Shown here: in pieces, positions 1 through 11,329 of the stretch | Numbering within the stretch: position 1 is the first letter of the stretch | Layout of the letters: each line of letters begins with the position of its first letter | Assembly (NCBI RefSeq): GCF_042186555.1 | Contig: NC_133327.1 | Location: 52,960,065 to 53,024,064 of the forward strand | From: Aquarana catesbeiana | Taxonomy: Eukaryota; Chordata; Amphibia; Anura; Ranidae | Length of the DNA stretch: 64,000 bases | Direction of reading: 5' to 3' | Made by a program: the position numbers and the translations under genes | Notes under the pieces: generated by a model | What the model was told of the DNA's origin: nothing | Database searches by the model: none | The model's input: only the letters and a program-made list of their open reading frames with translations

Positions 1-243
1 GCTGCATTCATGTCAATATGGTGGGGGCTGCATTCATGGCAATGGAGTGGGGGCTGCATTCATGGCAATGGAGTGGGGGCTGCATTCATGTCAATGTGGG
101 GGCTGCACTCATGGCAATACTGTGGGGGCTGCATTCATGGCAATACTGTGGGGGCTGAATTCATGGCAATACGGTGGGGGCTGCATTCATGGCAATGGAA
201 TGGGGCTGCATTCATGGCAATGGAGTGGGGGCTGCAGATAGGC
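1..243. repeat. Minisatellite, about 26-27 bp unit
   Basis: About nine tandem copies of a unit reading roughly GCTGCATTCATGGCAATG followed by GAGTGGGG, with small length and base changes between copies. The array runs off the left edge of the window, so its full length is unknown. Open frames across it are repeat translations (His-Ser-Trp-Gln periodicity), not genes. Confidence 0.9.
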
Positions 244-299
244 ACTGATTAGGCTGCATTGATGGGCACTGACCCTTTTTTTGCTTCACAGTTCTTTAT

Positions 300-584
300 T
301 TAAAATTTAAGATTTTTTTCCTGAAACTTCCTTTTTAAAGTGAAGGTGCGTGTTATAAGCCGATTAAATACGGTATATCCAAATAACATGCCAGAGCTCA
401 TCTATTTACCACAAACAGCACAAAGGCAAGAGAATGCTTGTTGGGCCGTGTATTAGCGCTCGGACGGACACACTTAGACCAAATTTTAATGGTTTAAGAA
501 TGTCAGGCAAAATGGTCGGCCCTCAAGCATGTTCTATTCATCAAATCTGGCCCACTTTGAAAAAAAAAAGTTTGGACACCCCTG
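300..584. mobile_element. Probable hAT-like remnant, right end
   Basis: The stretch ends in GTTTGGACACCCCTG at 570-584. This resembles the right end of the hAT-like element at 40139-40465, which ends GTTTGGAGACCCCTG. The left end was not found, so this is a partial copy. The rest of the segment has no gene. Confidence 0.45.
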
Positions 585-1494
585 TCTTAGATGGTTGATT
601 CTAATTATTGCCAGGGACACAATCAACCACTTCCCTTAACGGGTGTCACTTCCTCAGTGACATTACATTGTGTTGGTTCAGAAATTGAAGGACCAGGCTG
701 GCAGGTTGCCACCAGTGACAGCACCCCTAAAGATGATCTTCATTGTGGCCCCCATTCCTCAAACTCTGCATAGAAGAACCTGGAAAGTACAGATGGCTGA
801 CATTAAGAAAGAATTTTGTTCTTTTGCCTGCAAGAGTTTTTTTTTTTGGTGGGGTTTCATAATCCAGATCTATTATATCAGCAACAATAGCGTTCTCAAG
901 GATTTGAGATGGTCTGCTCTAGAGATAAATATTTTATATAATGGAAGCTAACATTTTCTGGGGCAGAAAACTGACAAGTTCAATTTTTTTCTCTTATTTC
1001 TATATAGTTCTAAATATAATATTTTCTAGTTGCCATAACAACCCACAAAGAATTTATCACTGTCCAAAAATGTATGTTCTGCAGCGGTAGAAGCCAAAAC
1101 GACTTTAAAAGAAAAGTAAGTCTACCTCTTGTTCTCTGCAAGCTGTATCTTCGCTCCAACTATCACTGAGCCAAGGTGACTGGAGTCAATAGTGCACCTT
1201 ACTGGGACGGGCAGTGGAGGCAGCACAGTCAAATGTGTATACTGTGCCACAGGTGTTCCTATATATGTGGTTCCTTGTGGTGTCACCCTTGCTGCTCTAC
1301 ACACTTTCCTGTGTGGATTACACAGTACTGACAAATGATATACAACTCTAGGTGAGCGCTAGGTTCTAAAAAAAACAAAACGTTTGATTATAAATGATAA
1401 ATCTACAATTAAAATAAGTCTTCACAACATAAGCAGTGAGTAAGCCTTTGCAAAGTGCAAACAATAACGTGATGCCACGTGATGTTGATATCAA
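585..1494. other. No gene seen
   Basis: AT-rich sequence with several stop codons in all frames. Short open stretches, such as 1122-1334 on the minus strand, show no recognisable domain. No clear repeat boundaries were found. Confidence 0.5.
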
Positions 1495-1498
1495 TTAA

Positions 1499-3058
1499 CC
1501 CCTTCCTACCCACGCTATAGCCGAATGACAGCTACAACGTGGGCTTGCTTTGTCAGAAGGGCGTCTATTGACATCCTCCCATGATCGTGATGTCCACACA
1601 CCCCCTGCTGAGTCCTTGGGAGTCTTGGAACTTAGCTGACCATAGATTGTGGTAAAGGGCCAATCACAGCGGCCCTTTACCACGTTATCAGCTGTGTCCA
1701 ATGACAGCTTATCATGGATGTAAACACAAGCCGGTTATCGGCTTTTCTTTCTTCAGGCTGACAGCGTGAGGAGAGGAGAGCCGATAACCAGCTTGTGTTA
1801 AAGGGACATTGGCACTGATAACTAGGGCGCTGATTATCAGTGCAGTCCCAACAGTGCCCACCAGTGCTGCCAATCAGTGATTATCGATGTTGCCAATCAG
1901 TGCCCATCAGTGCCACCTCGTCAGTGTCACCTATCAGTGCTGCCTACCAGTGCCCATCAGTGTCGCCTATGAGTACCTATCAGTGCCACCTATCAGTGCC
2001 CTTCAGTGCCACCTATCAGTGCCTATCAGTGTCACCTATCAGTGCCTCCTCATCAGTGCCCATCAGTACCACCTCATCAGTGCTCATCGGTGCCCATCAG
2101 TGCCACCTATCAGTGCCCATCAGTGCAGCCTCATCAGCAAATTACCTGTTTGAAAAAGTTTATAACATATTATGAAAAACAGACAGGAAGTGATGTCAGA
2201 TACAGACAGGAAGTGATATAGAACAAAGACAAGAAGTTCCATGCGGCAGGAAATAGAAGACATTACTGGAAGTGGCAGCAGAGGAGATGGTTCTTCAGGC
2301 TGGTAGAAATACTATGCCGACTATCCTAGGATGTCTTGTGCTGCTTCAATCCATGCTTGTTTGATCTGGTGTCGCTGACATCCAGATCAACACGTTCCGG
2401 TAAGAGTAACCATTTTATTCCTTCTGGGTGATATCTGCTGACAACAGTTTATTTGATGTCTCCGATTGCCCACATGAAGATGTTTATTATCTGACGGACT
2501 CCTTGGTTTCTCCACAAACCTCCTTTTCTTTTGGGACATTAGTTGTCAAGGCATTCACTTTTTTGTCCTTTTTTTACACTAAGTTGTCCATCATTTGAAG
2601 GACCATTTATTGTCATCACCATTACTTTTCATCCGAGATTCACCCTTCCTTTTTATTACACTTGTGCTTTGTCACCTTATTAGGTTCATGTGCTTAGATT
2701 TCTTACATGTTTATCCACATGTTTTTTATTATTACCTTTTTCAGTATTTTTCAGATTATGTAGCTGTTTCACACAGCTTTTCTTAGCGCTACATTCACAT
2801 TCACCTTGAGTTCACATATTATGAAAAATGTTTTGTTTTTTTTTTCAAAATTTTCTGTATTTTTTTCCTTTGTTTAGCAAAAAAAACCCAGCGGTGATTA
2901 AATACTACCAAAAGAAAGCTCTATTTGTGTGACAAAATTATAAAAAAATCATTTGGGTACAGTGTTGCATGAATATGCAATTGTCATTCAAAGTGTGACA
3001 GCGCCGAAAGCTGAAAATTGGCCTGGGCAGGAAGGGGGTGAAAGTGCCCAGTAATTGG
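1499..3058. mobile_element. piggyBac-like non-autonomous element (TTAA target)
   Basis: The element is bounded by TTAA at 1495-1498 and again at 3059-3062. Its left end reads CCCCTTCCTACCCACGC and a subterminal inverted partner, CCCCTTCCTGCCCAGGC, lies on the minus strand near the right end. It contains an expanded tract of CAGTGCCACCTAT-like words at about 1849-2125. No transposase is visible. It appears related in end sequence to the TTAA elements at 5394-6571 and 55718-56698. The family assignment rests on the TTAA target and CC-rich ends. Confidence 0.6.
1849..2125. repeat. Degenerate tandem tract, CAGTGCC(C)ATCAGTG words
   Basis: Interspersed words ATCAGTGCC, CACCTATCAGTG and CTCATCAGTG repeat about 20 times with irregular spacing. 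The tract lies inside the TTAA-bounded element and makes three overlapping frames look open. Those frames are low-complexity artefacts. Confidence 0.8.
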
Positions 3059-3132
3059 TTAAAGTGCATATACTGTAATGCCATCATCAATTAAAGTGTA
3101 TAACAGTAAAAAGTTCATCAATAGTGCCAAAA

Positions 3133-3135
<3 letters not shown>

Positions 3136-3194
<59 letters not shown>

Positions 3195-3196
3195 TG

Positions 3197-3229
<33 letters not shown>
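3136..3229. repeat. (TA)n microsatellite
   Basis: An almost pure TA dinucleotide run with one interruption, CTGTATG, near 3193. It immediately follows the TTAA element. Confidence 0.95.
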
Positions 3230-3235
<6 letters not shown>

Positions 3236-3872
3236 TTCCAAACGTGCTCTTCACACTCCATGCAGATGTCTTCTGTACACTCCCCATCCCCCTATGTGGT
3301 TACTCACCAGGTCCCTAGACCCAGGGTGAAATGGGTCTAGTAATGCTTTTTTGGGAGTTCCATCTTCCTTCACGTGTCCTCATACAGAAGAGTAAACCAA
3401 AATGGCAAGATCATAGTGCAACCCACTTTTATTGTATATAATATATCCACAAAAACATATAAAATGCCCACTCACCAGCATGATCCAGCAGTGTGCTGTT
3501 CTGTTTGTGTCATCGTCCACCCCACCAGCAAGATGGCAGCTCGGCATGTGTTCCACCGCCCGAGCCTCATGAACTGGATGTGACGTCAGATGTACCATGT
3601 CCCATCTCAACGCATTTCGCTGCCCACAGCATCATCAGGAAGCCTTATTTTAATTGTGGATTTATCATTTATGATTACTTTTTTTTTTTTTTAGCACCTA
3701 GCGCTCACCTGGAGTTGTATATCAGTGGAGGCAGCTGCCTAGGGGGCAAATAATTCAGGGGCACAATTCCTCATTGGAGAAAATTATTTTACCTGTGTGT
3801 GTGGCAGGAAAGGAAATCAGGTTATTACAAGTATTATATTGTGCCCAGATGGGACTGTGAGGCTTTGTGTAA
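3230..3872. other. No gene; repeat fragments
   Basis: The stretch contains AACGCATTTCGCTGCCC at about 3609, a motif of the same kind as the central parts of the inverted repeats at 8604 and 43690, and a possible hAT-type end with CAGTGGAGGCAGCTGCC near 3723. No open frame of interest was seen. Confidence 0.4.
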
Positions 3873-4174
3873 GGCTTCATTCACACAGGCACTGAGGCCA
3901 ACAGACCAGGCCTTGGGCCTCAAAGACCCACATGCCTGTCAAATTTGGCTGTGTTTAATGGCTGGTTGCAATTGTGTTATTGTGCTTTGTGTGCCGTGAG
4001 TTCAGCATAATGTTTGTAATATGCAAAGCCATAAATAAAGAATTAAATAAAAAATTAGGCTGCGTTCGTGCAGCCACTGCATCCCCATAAATCTATATGG
4101 GCTACCTTCATGCAGCACCTGCCAATGTGGCCCATTTACAGTCTACGACCCTTAGTACCCATGTGAATGAGGCC
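3873..4174. mobile_element. MITE with CACAC-type inverted ends
   Basis: The left end GGCTTCATTCACACAGGC and the right end, read on the minus strand as GGCCTCATTCACATGGG, form imperfect terminal inverted repeats. TAA precedes the left end, but CCA follows the right end, so the target duplication is not intact. The arrangement resembles the MITEs at 38060-38364 and 53101-53468. Confidence 0.6.
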
Positions 4175-4358
4175 CCAAAGGTCAGATAGCAAGCAACATG
4201 GCATAAGATGTTAAAACTTTGCTATTAAAGATGAGCAAATAGATGATCAGACTTTGTGGCCAATAGTGATAAAGGGGACTTCATTACCTTCATTTAAATC
4301 AAGTTTAAAACAAAGTATATTTAAGTTTATAGAAAGCAAAAAAAAATTCAAATTACAT

Positions 4359-4362
<4 letters not shown>

Positions 4363-4423
<61 letters not shown>
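4363..4423. repeat. (TA)n microsatellite
   Basis: A pure TA run of about 60 bases in otherwise AT-rich sequence. Confidence 0.95.
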
Positions 4424-4426
<3 letters not shown>

Positions 4427-4639
4427 CCTCCTAGTGCTGACACTGTTTAAACGATACACCTTATAGTTCATAAAAAAAAATTAATTCAACCTTATTTTCA
4501 TTTTTTCCAGTAGACAAAGATTTTTTCATACAAAAGACAATAAAATGCAATCCATAAATACATATTCAACCTTCCCACACCACCCACTTCCCATCTCATT
4601 TAGGATTAGTAAATTCTCAAAATAAACTTTCTAGAAATT

Positions 4640-5160
4640 CACACTCTAGGGCATCAGTCCTGGGGTTTCTACCCATACTTTCCATATCTTTTCAAATCTG
4701 CCTCCACCTCCCCTTCTCATATATACCAGTGTTTTTCTTATTATTGTGGTGTTAACCATTCTCAGCCAATCCATTGTAGAACGCAGTCTAGTGTCTAACC
4801 ATTTCCAGGTAATCACCTTTCTAGCTTGGTAAAAACATCTCACAATGGCTGTTTGTATGGCCCCAGTTCCCACACTCTGCTCCATATATCCCAGTACACA
4901 TATTATCGGATCCAAGCATAAATTTGTCCCAAAAACTGAATTTCTTTTGTCCAGCACCTCTTCCCGTGTATCTATATAGTTTGGGACAACTCCCAAGCAT
5001 ATGAATCAGATCCACAGTTTCATCCCGACAGCATGATCTTCTGGGCTGATGAAAGGGATAATCGGTCTATTGAGGCCACTATACAAGTCCATTGCGCGTC
5101 TGTTAGTTTCCCCACGTTCTCCTCCCATTTTACTCTACTTCACAACTGAGAGTCTTTTTC
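4640..5160 (-). pseudogene. LINE ORF2 C-terminal remnant
   Basis: Minus-strand frames contain HMLGSCPKLYRYTG, close to the HxLWxCP motif of the C-terminal part of L1/Tx1 ORF2, followed by an A(R)KVITWKW-like motif and a Tyr/Arg-rich segment ending in a KIWKVWVE motif. Several frameshifts and stops are present. It is the 3' coding end of the LINE in this interval. Confidence 0.65.
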
Positions 5161-5214
5161 CATTTTGATTAAACATTGAAATTAACCCCATTAACTACGG
5201 TTTTCAGTAAGGGG

Positions 5215-5392
5215 ACACTACTCCATTCTAGTATCCCCTCCTTAAATTTCCTTAAGGAACACCCCTGCCTTGTCCCCTGAGCTAATGGAAAACATTCAGC
5301 GACTCCATCATTAATCCTCACTTTCGCCCTTGGGCCCGTATACAGCAACTTCACCCATTTTATAAATACAGGGCCGATATTAACCACTTCAG
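5215..5392 (-). pseudogene. LINE reverse transcriptase fragment (continuation)
   Basis: The minus strand reads FNIGPVFIKWVKLLYTGP, then a PLAQGTRQGCSL motif, as in the palm and primer-grip region of L1-type reverse transcriptases. It directly continues the fragment at 6575-7107: removing the inserted element and one TTAA restores the frame at the junction, apart from an in-frame TAG shortly before it. Downstream sequence jumps to the C-terminal part of ORF2, so a large internal deletion must have occurred. Confidence 0.75.
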
Positions 5393-5393
5393 C

Positions 5394-6571
5394 CCCGGAA
5401 GATTTAACCCCCTTCCTGACCAGAGCACTTTTTACAATTTGGCACTGCGTCGCTTTAACTGGTAATTGCGCGGTCGTGCAATGCTGTACCCAAACTAAAT
5501 TTGTGTCCTTTTTTTCCCACAAATAGAGCTTTCTTTTGGTGGTACTTGATCACCTCTGCTGTTTTTATTTTTTGCGCTATAAACAAAAAACTGACAATTT
5601 TGAAAAAAAAAAATTAGATTTTACTTTTTGCTATAATACATATCCCCAAAAAATATATAAAAAAAAAACAAATGTATTCATCAGTTTAGGCCGATATATT
5701 TTCTTCTATATATACGCATACGCAATATACGCAACAGGCGTATATTGATTGGTTTGTGCAAAAGTTATCGCATCTACAATCTACGGGTTAGCTTAATGCC
5801 CCTTTCACACGTGCGAACCATATGTCCGTATTTCATACATGCATCCCTATGGGATAGCGGGTGTCAGCGGACGAACATCTGCTGGCACCCGATATCATCC
5901 GTCCCCGCTATAGTCCGATTGTGCAGACAGAGGAAAATCCTATTTTTCTATCAGTCTGCAGAGCGGATTGGATGAACATGGACAGACGGTCCGTGTTCAT
6001 CCGATCCCCCATAGGGGAGAGTGGAGATCTGACAGGGCGGTCCCTGCACATGTGTGTGCAGGGACCGCCCTGTCATCTGCCGGGTCAGGGGGGATCAACG
6101 GAGAGATCACCGCTGAGCAGCAGATGTTCACGGGGCGGAACATCACGGATCCGTCCCGTGTGAAAGGGGCCTTAGGGACTTTTATTTTTTTTTTTTTTTT
6201 ACTGGAAATGGGGGCGATCTGCGATTTTTAGCAGGACTGCGACATTGCGGTAGACAAATCTGACCCCAAATGACACTTTTTTGGGGACCAGTGCCATTAT
6301 TATATTGATCAGTGCTAAAAAAAATGCACTGATCAATGTAAAAATGAAATGAAAATACTAGGCAGAACAGGGAAATGCCTTGTATACATAGGCAGTTCCC
6401 AGTTCTGCCTCTCCTCGCCTTGATCGTGGGCTGCTGCGATCGTGGGCCGCCGGAGGACATCAAGTCCACACACCCGCTATCCTGCTTTTGTGGACTGACA
6501 TACAGATACGTCAGTTTGCGCAGCAGTGCCATTCTGCCTACGTATATCGGCACGAGCCACTCGGCAAATGG
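5394..6571. mobile_element. piggyBac-like element (TTAA) inserted in the LINE
   Basis: Flanked by TTAA at 5390-5393 and 6572-6575. The left end is CCACTTCAGCCCCGG, the same as the minus-strand right end of the copy at 55718-56698. The interior shares the AGAGCTTTCTTTTGGTGG and TTTTTGCGCTATAAAC words with the copies at 35118 and 55718. It has no transposase. It carries a nested MITE at 5796-6171. Removing it with one TTAA rejoins the LINE reverse transcriptase frame, which confirms both boundaries. Confidence 0.85.
5796..6171. mobile_element. Nested MITE, CCCCTTTCACAC ends
   Basis: The left end is ATGCCCCTTTCACACGTG. The right end reads GGCCCCTTTCACACGGG on the minus strand. TTA lies at 5793-5795 and TTA at 6172-6174, which fits a 3-bp target duplication. 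The interior has a partly palindromic GGGACCGCCCTGTCA segment. The MITE sits inside the TTAA element at 5394-6571. Confidence 0.75.
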
Positions 6572-6574
6572 TTA

Positions 6575-7107
6575 AATGCCTACAAGGCCTCCCACAAATA
6601 CTGCCACTCGACGCTGTCAAATGCTTTGACAGCATTGAGGAACAGTGCAGCTCCAGAGCCCGGCTCTTCTGATGGAATTTATAGTTTTAAAAGTAATCTC
6701 CTAACATTTAATGATGTCGATGTACCTGGGAAGAAACCACATTGATAAGGGTGGATTATGGTATGGATTAATTTACTTAATCTATTAGCCAACACTTTTG
6801 CCAGTAATTTAACATCTGCACAAAGCAGAGCAATCAGAGTTGGGTCCTTCCCCTCCTTTGGTATTATTATAATCGTAGCCTCTGTCATGGATACCGGTAA
6901 TTCTCCCTTTTCCAATGCCCCATTTAACACCTCTAATAGCTCTGGCAGCATTATCTTTCCATATTCCCTATAAACCTCATTTGGTAATCCATCTGGTCCT
7001 GGTGTTTTATGATTAGCTGATTCCAATACCGCGTTTTGTAGCTCTTCAATAGTAATCTGTGTTTCTAACGATATCCTATCTTCCTCCAATAAATGTGAAA
7101 TGGTCAA
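6575..7107 (-). pseudogene. LINE reverse transcriptase fragment (N-terminal part)
   Basis: This piece encodes part of the reverse transcriptase that copies LINE RNA into the genome. Visible RT motifs are KTPGPDGLPNEVYRE, IIIIPKEGKDP, KLLAKVLANRLSKLI, IIHPYQCGFFPG and, in a shifted frame at about 6580-6640, the palm motif LNAVKAFDSVEWQYLW. In intact L1-type enzymes the last is DAEKAFD; here the first Asp is Asn, which would weaken metal binding. The expected PISLLN segment before the KLLAK motif is degraded. The frame runs into the inserted element at 6571. No start codon choice is meaningful because it is an internal fragment. Confidence 0.8.
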
Positions 7108-7837
7108 CCCCTGTATAAAATCCCTCGTTTCTTTATCTACCTCTCCAACATCTAAAACAGATAAAAATAGTCTTTTTTAAAAACGTTAATTATTTCTGCT
7201 GAACACGTGGTCCCCCTTCCAGCATGAGTCTCAATGGACATTATAGTAGACATAGAGGGGCCTTGAGACCTTGCTTGTATTCGGTATAGTTGTTGTGCCT
7301 CAGTCCATTTAGCTAGATTATCTGGCGATTGGGTCTTCTACATATACTTTTTCAATATCAGTAACTTTCCCCATTAAATCCAGTTCATTAAAGTTCATTA
7401 AATGAACCCTGTTGCTGGTATAACAAGATCCAAACAGAGCTATCCTTTAAAAGAACGTGTTAAACTGGAACTAAGCTTAAAGAGTTTGTAAACCCAAAAA
7501 AGAAAAATGTAGATTCTGGTCTCTTAAAGCAGATTACACAGCACAGCACTTGTGCTATGTAATCTGCCCCGCTCTAAACTGTAAGAAAAAAAACCCTAAA
7601 CCTACCACTTCCTGTATGCCCTCTCTAAACAGACCACGATAACCAGGGCAGCTCCACCCTGATCACTGTGGTCTGAGTGCCCTCTTCTGTGATAGGCTGC
7701 CTGCTCTCTGATCTCCTCTCTCCCCCCTCACCCCCTCCTTCCTCCCTGTCACCACCCCCTCTGTCTGTCTCCGGCCCGGCCCCTCCCCCCCCCCCACTGC
7801 TATTATTTTAATATTAAAATATAAAATTTGTCACTGC

Positions 7838-8182
7838 CAGCCCCTCTGTTAGAGGCTGGAAGAGCACACTCTGTATGCTTTATTTAAAAACGAGCGCTGT
7901 AAATACTGAATATCAGCTGTCTTCAGGCCGGTCACGTGACTCGTGGCTGCTTTACAGCTCCGATGGGTGTCTTCTGCGGAGGAGACGAGCAGCTATGTGA
8001 TCTCCCTCTGACGTCAGAGGGAGATCACGGCCCCTCCCACAGAAGACATCTATCAGAGCTGGAAAGTGGCCACGAGTGATGAGACCGGCCTGAAGACAGC
8101 TGATATTCAGTATTTACAGCGCTCGTTTTTAAATAAAACATACACAGTGTGCTATGCCAGCCTCTAATAGAGGGGCTGGCAC
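7838..8182. repeat. Long inverted repeat, about 160-bp arms
   Basis: The left arm starts CCAGCCCCTCTGTTAGAG and its inverted copy ends CTCTAATAGAGGGGCTGG. The arms share blocks such as AGCGCTGTAAATACTGAA and GTCTTCAGGCCGGTC, and meet at the perfect palindrome GATCTCCCTCTGACGTCAGA near 8000. The centre contains TGACGTCA, a full consensus CRE. Confidence 0.85.
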
Positions 8183-8185
8183 AGA

Positions 8186-8189
<4 letters not shown>

Positions 8190-8238
<49 letters not shown>
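8190..8238. repeat. (TA)n microsatellite
   Basis: A pure TA run that separates the internal palindrome from the right end of its host MITE. Confidence 0.95.
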
Positions 8239-8241
<3 letters not shown>

Positions 8242-8257
8242 TTAACAAACACTTTAA

Positions 8258-8603
8258 GTAGAAAAAAACTGTGAGCAGGCAGCTTTTTATTACAGAAAAG
8301 ACATGTAGTGACTCTATCAAAAACGTACTTGCCTGCTTGCAGTCTTCTACTGAATGTACAATGAGCTGTACCAGAATCACTGACTCCCATGGGCATGCGT
8401 GGGATGATGTCATTCCTCCACTGGCCAATCAAGAGGCCAAAACTCTGGCACCAGAAGTAGCCAGGGAAAAGATGATAGCAGCTGGCAAAGGATGTAAATA
8501 TAGGGGAAATACCGCTCCAGGGGAGCAAGAAAAGCCAATTCCGTCACTGATCCCTCCTAGCAGGTGCTGACCCGGCTCGCCACCATAGTAAACCAAAAAG
8601 ATA
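8258..8603. other. No gene seen
   Basis: Moderate-GC sequence with a weak open stretch but no domain. It contains a CAGCTGGCAAAGGATG segment, and no splice-flanked frame could be supported. Confidence 0.4.
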
Positions 8604-8830
8604 GAAGGAAATAGCTGCACATCGCAACAGGATACTGAATAATGCTTCTTTATTTCAAAAGATGACAGGTAAATCAGCACAGGGTTCCAAGGATGTTAAC
8701 ACATTTCACACAATGCTTAATCGTAAGCTCTATGTTGTGTGAAACACGTTGGAACCCTGTGGTGTATTACCTGTCATCTTTTTGGAATAAGTAAATATTG
8801 TTCAGTATCCTGTTGTGATATGTGGCTAGT
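8604..8830. repeat. Inverted repeat with GTGTGAAAC centre
   Basis: The left arm runs from GCTGCACATCGCAACAGG, and its inverted copy ends at CCTGTTGTGATATGTGGC. The arms are about 95 bases and about 85% matched by eye. The centre has ACATTTCACACAATGC opposite TTGTGTGAAACACG. A similar layout occurs at 43690-43980, so this looks like a foldback or MITE class. Confidence 0.75.
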
Positions 8831-8991
8831 TTGTTTGGGTCTTCCTGCCCTGTACTAGGGATGATCCGCCATGTATCTGGAACCAAATGACTCAGCCATA
8901 CCTAGAAACAGTTTAAATGGGCTTTATTTACAGCAAAAGGCTTGGAAAGAAAGAATGAGTTAGACAATTTGTATAAAAGACTTGAGATATA

Positions 8992-9163
8992 GGGGTTGAT
9001 TGACTAAAATTAGAGAGTACAAAATCTGGTGCAACTCTGCATAGAAACCAATATCCAGGTTTTATTATCAAAGCTTAATTGAACAAGCTGAAGTAGAAGC
9101 TGATTGGCTACCATGCACAGCTGCACCAGATTTTGCACTCTCGAGTTTTAGTAAATCAACCCC
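8992..9163. mobile_element. Short MITE (GGGGTTGATT ends)
   Basis: The left end GGGGTTGATTGACTAAAA and the inverted right end TTTTAGTAAATCAACCCC flank a 172-bp body. The body contains AAATCTGGTGCAACTCT inverted to GCTGCACCAGATTTTGC. A second copy lies at 19240-19418. Confidence 0.85.
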
Positions 9164-11329
9164 ACAGATTGCTATGATAGCAGTTTGTTCCCCACAACTA
9201 CCTGTGAAGTAACCGGTCCAGAAAATACACTAGGCCAGCGTAAGGGAACGACACTGACACAATAAGCAGAAATTACTTTCCTCACCATTGTAAAACAGTA
9301 TACAAGTAAGGTCACTGACGGCAATAGATAATACCATCTATCTAGACCCTACTTAGCCACTGTCCTGTTGAATACTATCTCATTTCTGACAGCTTTGAGG
9401 CGCTTCTTTACTTGTAGTGAAGTGCTCTCTCCACAAATAAGGAGATTTTAGTAATAGCATAGTCCCCTCGTGGCAGAATGCCCCTGTGGACAGCAACACT
9501 GGCAACAACAATCAACTGAACACTTTAAAATGGCGAACAGGCCTCACACCACTGCAGTAGTAGTAGTGGCGTTCTCCTGAAGACAAAGCCTGGATGGCAC
9601 ACTCCTACGCTCAGATCGTTATGTATAGGAACAAATTTAGCTCCTAAGTGAAGTCAGGTGAAAGAAAGACCATTGGGCCTTAGGCCTGCCTCTTCAGCCT
9701 GAGCCCACTGCCCTTCTCTCAGTCCTCTCTTCTGGTTCTGCACCCATCTTAACTGCAATCTCCCAGTTCTCTCAGGCGTGCCTTCCCAGTCTTTCCAACT
9801 GCCAATCCAAGTTGGGGATTGGTCAAGGCTCCTTAAGATACCCCAGGCAGCCCCACCTCTCTTCCCCTCCTCTCCTTCTAGAACTTTCTAGAAGGAAGAA
9901 GGAGGTGACAGTGAAGTGATGTGGCCTGTGAGTCACCAGCTGCTACCCTAAACCACTCCCAGCAAATTTACCTACTCTGCCAACAAAGATGCTAACTCTA
10001 GCAGCTACCTAACTAAAGGGTGCTATACTACCTTCATGTCTTTAGAGTACAGGAAGAACCAGGGTTCCTGAAGAACATGCAATCAAAATTGAACCGAGTT
10101 AGCAGAAGTGGTGCCCACTAAGCCACTGTGTTTCTCCTGCTCTCCAACACTCCTATGGGCATGGCATAGCACAACTTTACTGGGCACTCTGGCATCATGT
10201 GTACTTTGCAGTGATTCAGCAGCCGGTGGGAGGAACCACAGTACCCAGAGGGGGACACGCTATGCCATATGCTTGAAGTGTTGACGTGCAGAGGAAGCTA
10301 TATCTTTCCAAGACAGTGAAGTGTGGACTCACCAGCAGCATGACATGTTCTTTTACATGGTATCGCTGTTTGGAATATGCTATACTAATGACAGGCTCAC
10401 TTTCAGTAACTTTAAGTAACTTTGAGTTCACTAAGCAAATCGCTTAAGAATAAACTTTCTTCAAATAAAATATTTAATTGTGCTGTCTTCAGATTTTTCT
10501 TAACAAAAGTGTCTTGTAAAGAGTTTAGATAACACTCTATGGAATATAATTGTCCTATTCCTTCATACGCTTCAACTGTCTGTGTAGACATTCTCTTTGT
10601 AAAATTTTGAAGTTCCAGACCATTTGACTTGCCTGATCTCGTATTATCCACTTATATTCTCCACTTGAAATTGAGACAGTTTTCTAAGTGTACAAAAAGT
10701 GTTTAAAAATAGCATGTCGTTAAATGGATGTCAGAAGAGTTCAGAGCTTACACAAAACTCCAAACTTGTCATTGTCAGAGTAAATTGTCTAAAGAAAATG
10801 AACTTTGCCAAAATCAAGTTATTTCAGTATGCCAGTATAAAGTTGTGAGAGTTTGTTAAAGGGTATGTGAAGGCCTTCATTACTGTTGGAGCATCATGGT
10901 TGGATAACCCATCAACGCCTACAGACTTTCAAATGTCAAACCCTATTATATGTCTACATAGCTCATCTTCTACAGCGAAACCTCAGTTATACAACACTCA
11001 CCCCCATGTTAGTGATGCTGGCTCCTTAATTACCGTTCAATAATCATTTACAGCTGATGTAGGATACTGGGAGCTCCCCCCCAATTTCACCAGTCTCAAT
11101 ACTGTTACACAAAATATCTCATAGGGAGTGAAATAGAGAGCTTGCTGCACTTAAAAAGACTTAGCAAACTCCTTATCATGTATGAACCAAATTGTAGCAT
11201 TATTATTGTTGCATTATCTTCATCCCAAGAGGCTCTCTCTGTGTGGAGGAGGCCTTATGAAGTATGTGCCCCTTTCTTTTTTTCAAAATCAGTAGAAAAG
11301 CTTTAACAAAAAAAGTGTATGCAATGGCA
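9164..11329. other. Mostly unique sequence, no gene supported
   Basis: About 2.2 kb without clear transposon ends. Two adjacent minus-strand open stretches lie at 10412-10651 (79 codons, Leu-rich, containing a YLNSLQDTFVKKNLKTAQL segment) and 10216-10431. A TAA lies directly upstream of the first and neither has recognisable domains or convincing splice sites. They could be decayed mobile-element coding sequence. Confidence 0.4.

Larger units (their letters stand above)
4620..7415 (-). mobile_element. L1/Tx1-like LINE, decayed and interrupted
   Basis: Minus-strand pieces of an L1/Tx1-type ORF2 appear in order: reverse-transcriptase fingers and palm (7107 to 6576), more of the RT (5392 to 5215), then a C-terminal segment (about 5160 to 4640). 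A TTAA-flanked element at 5394-6571 separates the first two. Most of the region between the RT and the C-terminus is deleted near 5200. Stops and frameshifts show it is inactive. The 3' end probably lies near 4620. Confidence 0.8.
7477..8257. mobile_element. MITE with GTTTGTAAACCC-type ends and internal long hairpin
   Basis: The left end TTAAAGAGTTTGTAAACCC and the right end, TTAAAGTGTTTGTTAAGGC on the minus strand, are inverted partners. The interior holds a long imperfect palindrome at about 7838-8182 and a TA run at 8190-8238. The polypyrimidine tract at 7700-7795 lies in the left half. Related ends occur at 13450-13935. Confidence 0.7.

Noticed and set aside
1840..2175. Overlapping Ser/Cys-rich frames
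   Set aside because: They are translations of the CAGTGCC/ATCAGTG tract inside a TTAA-bounded element.
3059..3329. Tyr-Ile repeat frames on both strands
   Set aside because: They translate the (TA)n microsatellite. The same applies at 4247-4471, 8129-8528, 38370-38729 and 47530-47757.
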